Shown: positions 1 through 5,848 of the stretch, piece after piece
Position numbering within the stretch: the first letter of the stretch is position 1
Layout of the letters: every line of letters begins with the position of its first letter
NCBI GenBank assembly: GCA_900766575.1
Contig: CAAFVW010000022.1
Span: 1-5,848 of the forward strand
DNA: 5,848 nt
Reading direction: 5' to 3'
Origin: Lachnospiraceae bacterium
Lineage (GTDB): Bacteria; Bacillota; Clostridia; Lachnospirales; Lachnospiraceae
Translations under genes and position numbers: made by a program
The notes under the pieces: generated by a model
What the model was told of the DNA's origin: nothing
Database searches by the model: none
Seen by the model: only the letters and a program-made list of their open reading frames with translations

Positions 1-1667
1 GCCTGTCTCTGATCCACATCCAGAGAGTTCGTCTTGAAGATAACTTCATTGGAACCCTGTACCGTCTGAATCTGTACTGCGCTGCCGGTGGTGCTCTCGA
101 TCAGAGGAACCATCTGGCTATTGATCTCATCCAGGGTATAGCTTTCGTTGAATGTAACAGTAGTTGCGGTACCGCCCTTGAACTCCAGACTGTAGTTCAG
201 TGCATCACCACTGTTTACTTTATATACTCCCATGGTAATGAATCCAACCAGGATCACTGCCAGAGACAGTCCAAAGAAAATACCCTTCTTGCCGAGGAAG
301 TTGATCGGCTTGTGCTCCTTGCCGATACCATACCACTTGGGATCTTTCAATCCCAGCGCATAGAATGCTTTCATAATGTACTTGGTTACTACCAATGCGG
401 TAAACATGGATAATACAATACCAAGTGCCAGAGTCTGTGCAAATCCCTTCACAGTACCAGGTCCTAACAGCCACAGAACCGCTGCCGCGATCAGGGTGGT
501 CACATTACCATCAATGATCGCAGACAGAGCCTTGTCGTAACCAATCTGTATAGCACTCTTAACAGTCTTGCCTGTTGCCAGTTCCTCACGGATACGGGCA
601 AATACGATAACGTTCGCATCCACGGCCATACCGATGGACAGGATGATACCTGCGATACCGGACAGGGTCAGGGTCATGTCAAAGCCGTTCAGCAGCAATA
701 CTACCAATGCCACATAAATACCCAGTGCAATGACAGAAGCAAATCCGGGAAGGAAATATACTACGATCATGAAAACAGCCACTATGATAAATCCGATTAC
801 CGCTGCTTTTAAGCTGGTGGAGATTGCTTCCACGCCCAGCTGTGCACCTACGACTTTGGAATGCAGTTCTTCCAGTTCCAGCTTCAGTCCACCGATACGG
901 ATGGTAGATGCCAGATTTTCTGCTTCCTCATAGGAATTCATGGGAGATATCTGCGCATTACCGTCGGAGAACACACCCTTTACGGAAGGAACACTTACAA
1001 AGGATCCATCATAATAGATACCCAGGGTCTCGCCCTTCTCGTAAGCATTTCTGGTAGCCTCTTCAAACTTCTTAGTACCTTCCTCCGTCATTACCAGGTC
1101 TACCGCATAGGTGGAATTGCCCATCGTCTGATCCTTGATAGAGCCTGCTGTAGCAGTCTTGACATCCGTACCCTCCAGCATGATGGATCCATCTGCCTTC
1201 AGTTCGTCGATGGTCTTGTTCAGAGCATAAGCATAGCTTACATTGCCCTGTGCATCGGTCACTGCCTGCATAGAGTAGTTCGCATTGCCGTCCTTGTCTG
1301 TCTCTGCAATGAAATACAGGGAACCGGGACGTCCCAGTTCTTCCAGGATCTTGTTGGCATCTGTTACGCCGGGGATCTCGATGTTGATACGATCGGTACC
1401 CTCCTGGTATACAATAGCCTCTTTACTGTAGTTCTCAACACGCTTCTGCAGCTTGGCAATAGTATCTGCCATATCCGTTGCATCCGGCTCTTCATCGCCT
1501 ACCACCTGGTAAGTGATGCTGACACCACCGGCCAGATCCAGTCCCAGACTTATGTCTGAAGCACTGGCAGTTCCTTCCGCATCTACGCCATTAAGATCCA
1601 CATAGCCGACACCCAGCAGGACCAGAAGTGCGCAGAGCAGAATGATGATTGCTTTACTTTTTTTCAT
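1..1667 (-). CDS. secDF: Protein translocase subunit SecDF (fused SecD-SecF), C-terminus cut by window edge
   Basis: SecDF is an RND-family membrane protein that uses the proton gradient to help the SecYEG/SecA translocon pull proteins across the membrane. The frame opens with ATG at 1667 and stays open to position 1, giving 555 residues with no stop. Visible in order are a first membrane helix (about residues 6-23), the SecD motif GLDLAGG (42-48), a large extracytoplasmic region to about 285, and a group of helices from about 288 to 431. These include GMAVDANVIVF, whose Asp350 matches the proton-path aspartate of the family. A new helix follows (about 461-480), then the SecF-type motif LEFKGGT (494-500), so SecD and SecF are fused as in Bacillus. 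Fused proteins are usually a little over 700 residues, so roughly the last fifth to quarter is missing here. The start is preceded by two AAAGGA copies (1683-1678 and 1676-1671); the first is better spaced. The gene lies 16 nt after scfB, so co-transcription is expected. Confidence 0.94.
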   Translation of the reverse strand, partial: MKKSKAIIILLCALLVLLGVGYVDLNGVDAEGTASASDISLGLDLAGGVSITYQVVGDEEPDATDMADTIAKLQKRVENYSKEAIVYQEGTDRINIEIPGVTDANKILEELGRPGSLYFIAETDKDGNANYSMQAVTDAQGNVSYAYALNKTIDELKADGSIMLEGTDVKTATAGSIKDQTMGNSTYAVDLVMTEEGTKKFEEATRNAYEKGETLGIYYDGSFVSVPSVKGVFSDGNAQISPMNSYEEAENLASTIRIGGLKLELEELHSKVVGAQLGVEAISTSLKAAVIGFIIVAVFMIVVYFLPGFASVIALGIYVALVVLLLNGFDMTLTLSGIAGIILSIGMAVDANVIVFARIREELATGKTVKSAIQIGYDKALSAIIDGNVTTLIAAAVLWLLGPGTVKGFAQTLALGIVLSMFTALVVTKYIMKAFYALGLKDPKWYGIGKEHKPINFLGKKGIFFGLSLAVILVGFITMGVYKVNSGDALNYSLEFKGGTATTVTFNESYTLDEINSQMVPLIESTTGSAVQIQTVQGSNEVIFKTNSLDVDQRQ

Positions 1668-1683
1668 CTTTCCTTTGTCCTTT

Positions 1684-3081
1684 CTATTCTTCTGAAGCTT
1701 CCGCCGCTTCCGCAGCCTTCAGCATGATAGCACACTCAATACGTTTTCTCTGAAGCTCACAACCGACATCATAAGCATCATTGATATTGCCATGGAAATT
1801 ATAAGAGTTCGCTGCGCATCCGCCGCTGCAATAGAACTTTGCAAAACACTTTTTGCATTTATCCTTGGCATAGACATTGCAACACTTGAACTCATCACGA
1901 ATATCATCTCTTACTACTCCGGTATCTACATTACCCATGAGGAATTTCTCATTTCCTACAAACTGATGGCAGGGATACAGATCGCCCCAGGGAGTAACTG
2001 CAAGATATTCGGTACCGGATCCGCAGCCGGAGAGTCTCTTGGCTACGCAGGGGCCTCCCTGCAGATCGATCATAAAGTGGAAGAAGTTGAAAGCCTTGCC
2101 TTCTTTCTTACGCTTAATCATTTCTACTGCCAGTTTATCGTATTCTTCCTTTAAAATCGGAAGATCCTCTTCTCTGATGGCATAATCATCCGTAGGCTGT
2201 GCCACAACAGGTTCCACGGAGATCTGCTTGAATCCCAGATCTGCCAGATGCAGAACATCCTTGGAGAAATCCAGATTATTGTGTGTGAAAGTTCCGCGCA
2301 CGTAATAGTTCATCTGATTTCTGCTCTCTGCCACCTTCTGGAACTTGGGAACAATAATATCATAGCTTCCCTGTCCGCCGCGGAAAGGACGCATCTTATC
2401 GTTGATCTCCTTACGACCGTCAATACTCAATACGATGTTGCCCATTTCCTTATTTACAAACTCCAGAATCTCATCATTCAATAAGATGCCGTTTGTTGTC
2501 AGGGTAAAACGGAATTTCTTATTATTAGGCTTCTCCAGGCTTCGACCGTATTCCACCAGTTGTTTTACCACATCCCAATTCATCAGAGGCTCACCGCCGA
2601 AGAAATCCACTTCCAGATTCACGCGGTTGCCGGAATTGGCTACCAGGAAATCCAGTGCCTTTTTGCCGACTTCAAAACTCATCAGTGCTCTTCTGCCGTG
2701 GTACTCTCCCTCTTCTGCAAAACAATACTTGCAGGCAAGGTTACAGTCATGGGCAATATGCAGACAAAGTGCCTTGACTACCGTCTGACGCTTCTTAAAA
2801 TCAAAAATATAGTTCTCATAAATATCGGGAGCGAACAGCTGTCCGGCTTTTTCCAGTTCCAGTACCTCGTCCACTGCCTCAGTGATCTCTTCCTGAGGAT
2901 AGGGGATATTCGCAAGGTTCAGTACTGCGGCCTTAATGGTATCCGCATCTTTGATTCCCTCCGTTACCAGAGGCTCTACCAGCGGGATCATATCATACAC
3001 AATATCATCTACTACATGGACAGAACCACTGTTCACATCCATAACGATATTATAGCCGTTGCTCTTATACTGGTGTATCAC
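1684..3081 (-). CDS. scfB: SCIFF radical SAM/SPASM maturase (thioether-forming)
   Basis: This is the six-cysteine-peptide radical SAM maturase, which forms Cys-Thr thioether cross-links in the SCIFF precursor encoded just upstream. It has 465 residues. Residues 1-90 look like a PqqD-type RiPP recognition element that would bind the ScfA leader. The radical SAM core follows, with C113-x3-C117-x2-C120 (CNLACKYC) for the [4Fe-4S]/SAM cluster and GGEP at 162-165. The C-terminal SPASM region supplies further cluster cysteines: C345, C353, C371, C400, C401, C409, C412, C418, C422, C441 and C450, including CKKCFAKFYCSGGC. The family is known from ScfB/CteB of Clostridium species, and length and layout fit. 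The start is GTG at 3081, with AAGAGG at 3096-3091 nine bases upstream. An in-frame TAG at 3117-3115 rules out a much longer form. The alanine/glutamate-rich tail is a short low-complexity end. Confidence 0.96.
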   Translation of the reverse strand: MIHQYKSNGYNIVMDVNSGSVHVVDDIVYDMIPLVEPLVTEGIKDADTIKAAVLNLANIPYPQEEITEAVDEVLELEKAGQLFAPDIYENYIFDFKKRQTVVKALCLHIAHDCNLACKYCFAEEGEYHGRRALMSFEVGKKALDFLVANSGNRVNLEVDFFGGEPLMNWDVVKQLVEYGRSLEKPNNKKFRFTLTTNGILLNDEILEFVNKEMGNIVLSIDGRKEINDKMRPFRGGQGSYDIIVPKFQKVAESRNQMNYYVRGTFTHNNLDFSKDVLHLADLGFKQISVEPVVAQPTDDYAIREEDLPILKEEYDKLAVEMIKRKKEGKAFNFFHFMIDLQGGPCVAKRLSGCGSGTEYLAVTPWGDLYPCHQFVGNEKFLMGNVDTGVVRDDIRDEFKCCNVYAKDKCKKCFAKFYCSGGCAANSYNFHGNINDAYDVGCELQRKRIECAIMLKAAEAAEASEE

Positions 3082-3126
3082 AGTTTGATTCCTCTTCTTT
3101 CTATTACTTATTACCTAGAATACATG

Positions 3127-3199
3127 AACTATTCGAAACCCATTCACAAAACCGTCCTTCGGGCTCTCCTTTTGCTGTCATATCCGGCTCCGAATAGTT
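3127..3199 (-). promoter_or_regulatory. Candidate structured RNA element between scfA and scfB
   Basis: In the minus-strand transcript, AACUAUUCGGAGCC (3199-3186) can pair with GGUUUCGAAUAGUU (3140-3127), a continuous 14-bp stem enclosing 45 nt. Nine pairs also form an exact DNA inverted repeat. The inner extension uses two G-U wobbles (3190/3136 and 3188/3138) that would be A-C mismatches on the plus strand, so only the minus RNA gains stability. Inside, GCAAAA (3175-3170) can pair with UUUUGU (3151-3146). The element ends about 45 nt before the scfB start and could affect scfB translation, mRNA processing or stability. I do not recognise it as a known riboswitch class. A small dispersed repeat is an alternative explanation. 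Confidence 0.5.
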
Positions 3200-3208
3200 A
3201 ACAGAGAA

Positions 3209-3234
3209 TAAGCAGCGACCTGAATCGCTGCTTA
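3209..3234 (-). terminator. Hairpin after scfA, possible partial terminator or mRNA-stabilising stem
   Basis: There is a perfect 10-bp inverted repeat: TAAGCAGCGA (3209-3218), a 6-nt loop, and TCGCTGCTTA (3225-3234). It begins 26 nt after the scfA stop codon. On the minus strand it is followed by TTCTCTGTT, which is U-rich but not a clean U-run, so complete termination is doubtful. A leaky terminator or a 3'-end protecting stem would give much more ScfA mRNA than ScfB mRNA, as expected for a substrate and its enzyme. This role is inferred. Confidence 0.5.
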
Positions 3235-3260
3235 CGTTAGTCTCTTCTCAATTTCTTAGA

Positions 3261-3404
3261 TTATTTAATCTTTTCACAACTCTGGTTTCCTACAGTGCAG
3301 GAAGTCTTACATGCGGACTGGCAGGAAGTCTGGCACTCACCGCAGCCGCCCTTTTTCATGGATTCCTTTAAATCTCTGGTTGATAAAGTCTTAATATGCT
3401 TCAT
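3261..3404 (-). CDS. scfA: SCIFF ranthipeptide precursor (six cysteines in forty-five residues)
   Basis: This 47-residue peptide is the substrate of the adjacent ScfB. The leader (residues 1-20) begins MKHIKTLSTRDLKE, the typical SCIFF leader. The core holds six cysteines at 21, 24, 28, 32, 36 and 43, in the pattern C-x2-C-x3-C-x3-C-x3-C-x6-C, with CQTSCQSACKTSC at its centre. Thr26, Thr34 and Thr37 are possible thioether acceptors. In the Clostridium thermocellum homologue CteA the link is, as I recall, Cys32 to Thr37, and both residues sit at the same numbers here. SCIFF peptides are named for about 45 residues, so this one is slightly long through its EKIK tail. It starts at ATG 3404 behind a perfect AAGGAGG. 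The final location and role of the mature peptide are unknown. A quorum-sensing role has been proposed for clostridial ranthipeptides, but nothing here shows it. Confidence 0.96.
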   Translation of the reverse strand: MKHIKTLSTRDLKESMKKGGCGECQTSCQSACKTSCTVGNQSCEKIK

Positions 3405-3413
3405 TAAAAATAG

Positions 3414-3420
3414 CCTCCTT
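3414..3420 (-). promoter_or_regulatory. Strong ribosome binding site of scfA
   Basis: AAGGAGG on the minus strand, nine bases before the ATG at 3404. It matches the anti-Shine-Dalgarno sequence exactly and is stronger than the site before scfB (AAGAGG), consistent with high output of the short precursor. It fixes the start of a gene that is otherwise easy to miss because of its length. Confidence 0.85.
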
Positions 3421-3430
3421 ATGATTTCAA

Positions 3431-3445
3431 AACGTCTGAGACGTT
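3431..3445. promoter_or_regulatory. Palindrome in the scfA leader, candidate operator or RNA hairpin
   Basis: AACGTCTGAGACGTT is a perfect 7+1+7 inverted repeat lying between the inferred transcription start (about 3483) and the scfA ribosome binding site, 10 bases upstream of AAGGAGG. As DNA it resembles an operator for a dimeric regulator. As RNA it could form a 5-bp stem with a 5-nt loop. The half-site ACGTCTGA recurs exactly at 3547-3554, upstream of the promoter, so the two copies flank it. No regulator gene is present in the window. Confidence 0.4.
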
Positions 3446-3489
3446 CAGCGCACCTGCACTATATACAGACACGCGACTCATTTTTGCTC

Positions 3490-3517
3490 ATTATATCATG
3501 TATTTGACATTTGTAAA
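3490..3517 (-). promoter_or_regulatory. Sigma-A-type promoter of scfA
   Basis: On the minus strand, TTTACA (3517-3512) and a perfect TATAAT (3495-3490) are separated by 16 bases. The predicted start is near 3483, giving a leader of about 79 nt before the ATG. It lies in the gap after the upstream membrane-protein gene, so scfA can be transcribed independently of it. scfB and secDF would be reached by read-through. Confidence 0.7.
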
Positions 3518-3518
3518 A

Positions 3519-3537
3519 GCTTTTTTTCTCAAAAAGC
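3519..3537 (-). terminator. Weak A/T-rich hairpin after the small membrane protein gene
   Basis: GCTTTTT and AAAAAGC form a 7-bp inverted repeat with a 5-nt loop. On the minus strand it is followed by TTTTAC, so it could act as a weak terminator of the membrane-protein transcript just before the scfA promoter. The stem is almost all A-T, so it may equally be a chance A/T-rich stretch upstream of the promoter. Confidence 0.3.
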
Positions 3538-3563
3538 GGTAATTTTACGTCTGATTTTAGATT

Positions 3564-3944
3564 TTACCCCAACATTCCGCCCAAAGTCCCCCCTGCCACA
3601 CACAGAACCAGTGTCGTCCAGAAAGAATTTCCCAGAGAGGTCTCCGGCGTTTTTACCAGCACAGATACCAGTGCCAGGATCACAAAATACGCTGCCCCAA
3701 CGATTGCTCCCCAGAGAAATTTCCTTGTCTCCATCCGTTTTCCTGCAAGGAAACCCGCCGTAAACGTCGTCAGGACATAGATTGCCGATATGGCAATGGT
3801 CACCATTCCTTCCGTCAGATGTAATTTATACAACAGGAAGGCCAGCAGGCACAGAAGCAACAGCGTCAGCACATAAGATGCCAGCAGACACTTTGCAAGT
3901 GCAAGCATCGGAATCCCTTCTTTTCCCTCTCCCCTTTTTTCCAT
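3564..3944 (-). CDS. Small four-helix membrane protein, TIGR04086/YrzE-like
   Basis: This 126-residue, very hydrophobic protein has four probable membrane helices at about 19-39, 47-67, 76-97 and 107-125. The N-terminus is short and basic, and a GKRMETRK loop lies between helices two and three. Length, helix pattern and position beside the SCIFF genes fit the TIGR04086 family (related to Bacillus YrzE), whose members in Clostridia are often near scfA and Sec accessory genes. No catalytic residues are visible and its biochemical role is unknown. The ATG at 3944 follows AAGGAGG (3957-3951) by six bases, which favours it over the internal ATG at residue 13. It is transcribed divergently from the transporter at 4091 and ends 160 bases before the scfA start. 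The family assignment is by recall and composition. Confidence 0.85.
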   Translation of the reverse strand: MEKRGEGKEGIPMLALAKCLLASYVLTLLLLCLLAFLLYKLHLTEGMVTIAISAIYVLTTFTAGFLAGKRMETRKFLWGAIVGAAYFVILALVSVLVKTPETSLGNSFWTTLVLCVAGGTLGGMLG

Positions 3945-3950
3945 AGTATC

Positions 3951-3957
3951 CCTCCTT
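3951..3957 (-). promoter_or_regulatory. Ribosome binding site of the small membrane protein
   Basis: AAGGAGG on the minus strand, six bases before ATG 3944. This decides the start in favour of the 126-residue form rather than the internal methionine, which has no comparable site. Confidence 0.8.
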
Positions 3958-3997
3958 TTTACCTATGTAAAATGTATATTCAGATTTGTGAGAAAAC

Positions 3998-4027
3998 TTG
4001 ACAACTATTCCTGTCCTATTGTATATT
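3998..4027 (+). promoter_or_regulatory. Probable promoter of the CBS-domain transporter
   Basis: TTGACA (3998-4003) and TATATT (4022-4027) are separated by 18 bases, a -35/-10 pair close to the sigma-A consensus. The expected start is near 4034, giving a leader of about 57 nt before the TTG start. The -35 overlaps a minus-strand TTGTCA (4004-3999), so the two divergent genes may share control. Confidence 0.6.
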
Positions 4028-4090
4028 GTTGCTTAATAACTTATAAACAGGGCCTATGCCTATCATTATTTTAAGAAGGAGTGAACTTTT

Positions 4091-5389
4091 TTGGATACCT
4101 CTGGTGTCATACAACTTGTTTCTATTATCATTCTGATATTTCTATCCGGCTTTTTCTCTTCTGCCGAGACAGCGCTTTCCACGGTCAACCGTGTTCGGAT
4201 GCGTACTCTGGAGGAAGAAGGTAACAAACGTGCTGCACGTGTCAACAAAATTCTGGACAATTACAGTAAAATGATCAGTACTATTCTGATTGGTAACAAT
4301 ATTGTAAATCTGACCGCATCTTCCCTGGCAACTACATTAGCTATGCGAATCAACCTGGCTGTAGGTATTGCGACCGGCGTTCTGACCATCGTCGTATTGC
4401 TTTGTGGTGAGATTATTCCCAAGACCTGGGCAATCCTATCTTCCGAGAAACTGGCATTATCGTACTGCAATGTGATTTATTTTCTGATGCAGGTACTCAC
4501 ACCGGTCATTTTCGTAGTGGATCTGTTGTCCCACGGCATTATGAAGCTGTTACATATCGACCCGAACAAAAAGGCCAGTGCCATGACCGAAAGCGAATTG
4601 AAGACTTACGTAGATGTCAGTCATGAGGATGGTGTCATTGAATCCGAGGAACGCAAGCTGATCTACAATGTGTTCGATTTCTCTGATGCTCATGCCAAAG
4701 ATATTATGATTCCCAGGATCAACATGGTAACCGTCAGTCTGGATTCTACTTATGATGATGTTCTGGAGGTTTTCCGGGATTCCATGTATACCCGCCTTCC
4801 TGTCTATGAAGACGACAAAGACAATATTATCGGTCTGATCAATATCAAGGACTTTATTCTGACTGAAGATCAAAGTTCTTTCCATGTGGGAAATATTTTA
4901 AGAGACGCTTATTACACCTACGAATATAAGAAAATCGCAGACCTCATGTACGAGATGCGTGAAAAAACTACCAATGTCTCTTTTGTATTGAATGAATACG
5001 GCGCTACCGTCGGCATGATCACTCTGGAAGACCTGTTGGAGGAGATTGTCGGTGAGATTCGGGATGAATACGATGAGGACGAAGAGGAACTGATCCAGAA
5101 GATGTCCGATGACACTTATCTGGTAGAAGGCAGCATGAAGCTGGATGATATCAACGATGCATTGGGGACGGATCTGACCAGTGAAGATTATGACTCCATC
5201 GGCGGTCTGATCATCGACTGTCTGGATCGTCTGCCGGAGGATGGTGAAGAAGTCACTCTGGAGAATGGTATTCACTTAAAAGTACAGGGCATCGACCAGA
5301 ATCGTATCATTAAGGTACTGATGACGATTCCGGAGCCTGCGGAAGAACATACATCTGAGAAAGAGGATGCTTCTGAGAACCACGAATAA
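4091..5389 (+). CDS. HlyC/CorC (CNNM) family transporter, DUF21 and CBS domains
   Basis: This 432-residue membrane protein belongs to the CNNM/CorC family, which is linked to magnesium (and cobalt) efflux or homeostasis; some members are named hemolysin only for historical reasons. The DUF21 membrane domain spans about residues 6-155, with the conserved motifs FFSSAETAL (21-29), IGNNIVN (67-73) and GEIIPK (106-111). An acidic linker (ESEERKLIYNV) follows. The CBS pair spans about 203-325, including MIPRINM and TRLPVYEDD in the first repeat and NEYGATVGMITLEDLLEEIVGEI (302-323, in part) closing the second. A CorC/HlyC C-terminal domain spans about 340-413, ending in a charged tail. The start is TTG at 4091, with AAGGAG (4076-4081) nine bases upstream. 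The domain set and length are normal. It probably shares a transcript with the small gene at 5434. The ion transported cannot be read from the sequence. Confidence 0.94.
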   Translation: MDTSGVIQLVSIIILIFLSGFFSSAETALSTVNRVRMRTLEEEGNKRAARVNKILDNYSKMISTILIGNNIVNLTASSLATTLAMRINLAVGIATGVLTIVVLLCGEIIPKTWAILSSEKLALSYCNVIYFLMQVLTPVIFVVDLLSHGIMKLLHIDPNKKASAMTESELKTYVDVSHEDGVIESEERKLIYNVFDFSDAHAKDIMIPRINMVTVSLDSTYDDVLEVFRDSMYTRLPVYEDDKDNIIGLINIKDFILTEDQSSFHVGNILRDAYYTYEYKKIADLMYEMREKTTNVSFVLNEYGATVGMITLEDLLEEIVGEIRDEYDEDEEELIQKMSDDTYLVEGSMKLDDINDALGTDLTSEDYDSIGGLIIDCLDRLPEDGEEVTLENGIHLKVQGIDQNRIIKVLMTIPEPAEEHTSEKEDASENHE

Positions 5390-5433
5390 TAGTTCTCTTT
5401 TTCTGTGGGTGATGAATCATGAAAGGAAAATTT

Positions 5434-5706
5434 ATGTCACAGGATAAAAACAAGAAAACAAAAATGACTTCCAAACAGATTTTTGCAATTACAGGAATTG
5501 TAGTGTTGGTTCTTTTATATGTCGTAACATTGTTTGCTGCCATCTTCGACAGTTCCGCCAGCCATGCACTGTTTGCTGCCTGTCTGTTAGCCACCGTGGC
5601 GATTCCTCTTCTCATCTGGATCTATATCTGGATGTTCGGAAAACTGACGAACCGCTCCACTTTTGCGGATTTCCATCCGGAAGACAGCGACAGTAAAGAT
5701 AGATAA
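5434..5706 (+). CDS. Small two-helix membrane protein of unknown function
   Basis: This protein has 90 residues, with two probable membrane helices at about 16-37 and 45-68. A lysine-rich N-terminus (QDKNKKTKMTSKQ) and an acidic, hydrophilic C-terminal tail (FHPEDSDSKDR) both suggest cytoplasmic ends. I do not recognise a named family; similar short proteins seem common in Lachnospiraceae. I chose the ATG at 5434 because AAAGGA (5422-5427) sits six bases upstream. The in-frame ATG at 5419 would add five residues (MKGKF) but has only a weak upstream site. The gene starts 44 bases after the transporter stop with no terminator between, so it is probably the second gene of that operon. A terminator-like hairpin follows the stop by 9 bases. 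Confidence 0.75.
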   Translation: MSQDKNKKTKMTSKQIFAITGIVVLVLLYVVTLFAAIFDSSASHALFAACLLATVAIPLLIWIYIWMFGKLTNRSTFADFHPEDSDSKDR

Positions 5707-5715
5707 TAAAACCTC

Positions 5716-5748
5716 TTCCTTAACTTGAGAGTTAAGGAATTAATTCTT
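5716..5748 (+). terminator. Stem-loop terminator after the small membrane protein
   Basis: TTCCTTAACT (5716-5725) pairs perfectly with AGTTAAGGAA (5730-5739) around a TGAG loop, and the stem is followed by TTAATTCTT. The 10-bp stem starts 9 bases past the stop codon, as expected for a Rho-independent terminator. On the minus strand the same stem is followed by GAGGTTTTATT, so it could also stop a convergent transcript. Confidence 0.65.
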
Positions 5749-5848
5749 GCTCAAATCCCCGTAGCCACTGACAGGGTATAAGAAACGCTGACACGTTCTC
5801 ACTCGGCTGCAGACGTAACGGTACATAAGCGAGGAAAATACCCTCGCA
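5749..5848. other. Unassigned 100-base end region with a 6-bp hairpin
   Basis: No gene can be supported here. A short inverted repeat, GCGAGG (5829-5834) and CCTCGC (5842-5847), has a 7-nt loop. Two minus-strand frames are open from the right edge. One runs 38 codons to a TAA at 5734-5732 inside the terminator stem and could be the tail of a convergent gene. The other is also open, which suggests composition rather than coding. The region could also be part of a structured RNA or dispersed repeat that continues beyond the window. Confidence 0.35.

Noticed and set aside
861..1559. Long plus-strand open frame of 232 codons
   Set aside because: It lies wholly antisense to SecDF, whose frame carries clear family motifs. 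The translation is not recognisable and there is no ribosome site of note.
3127..3199. Cobalamin, c-di-GMP, T-box or other familiar riboswitch in the scfA-scfB gap
   Set aside because: I compared it from memory with the conserved cores of these classes and found no convincing match, so I report only a stem structure.
2560..3201. Plus-strand open frame of 213 codons
   Set aside because: It is antisense to the N-terminal half of scfB and runs into the structured gap. The scfB frame has the radical SAM and RRE features, so this is a shadow.
3295..3507. Plus-strand open frame of 70 codons across the scfA region
   Set aside because: It is antisense to scfA and to the scfA promoter. The cysteine-rich peptide on the minus strand is a clear family match.
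3974..4004. Minus-strand promoter TTGTCA/TATACA for the small membrane protein
   Set aside because: The spacer is 19 bases and the -10 is weak. A promoter must exist for this gene but this pair is not good enough to list as a feature.
4898..5275. Minus-strand open frame of 125 codons
   Set aside because: It is antisense to the CBS and CorC domains of the transporter, with no family features of its own.
5755..5780. GCCACTG-containing stretch resembling part of a cobalamin riboswitch
   Set aside because: The surrounding conserved segments of that riboswitch are missing and the match is too short to support a call.

Overview
The window most likely comes from a Gram-positive anaerobe of the class Clostridia, probably Lachnospiraceae. 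The evidence is a complete SCIFF peptide/maturase pair (a near-universal marker of Clostridia), a fused SecD-SecF gene, strong AAGGAGG-type ribosome binding sites, GTG and TTG starts, and moderate GC content. The assignment rests on gene content and protein style, not on a database search.

The left two-thirds is read on the minus strand. In transcription order it holds a small four-helix membrane protein of the TIGR04086/YrzE type (3944-3564), the SCIFF ranthipeptide precursor ScfA (3404-3261), its radical SAM/SPASM maturase ScfB (3081-1684), and SecDF (from 1667, running off the left edge). SecDF is open at position 1; its C-terminal part lies outside the window. ScfA has its own strong promoter. 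The 179-nt scfA-scfB gap holds two inverted repeats. One is a 10-bp hairpin. The other is a 14-bp stem whose two G-U wobbles exist only in the minus-strand transcript, so it is probably an RNA structure. ScfB and SecDF are separated by only 16 nt and are almost certainly co-transcribed.

The right third is read on the plus strand, divergently from the small membrane protein. It holds a DUF21-CBS-CorC/HlyC transporter with a TTG start (4091-5389) and a small two-helix membrane protein of unknown function (5434-5706), followed by a stem-loop terminator. The last 100 bases contain no gene I can support.

Taken together, ScfB recognises the leader of ScfA through an N-terminal RRE-like domain and installs one or more Cys-Thr thioether links. 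The Sec accessory gene next to it suggests, but does not prove, a connection with the membrane or export. The SCIFF pair is a known system. The least explained items are the RNA structure between scfA and scfB and a palindrome in the scfA leader.
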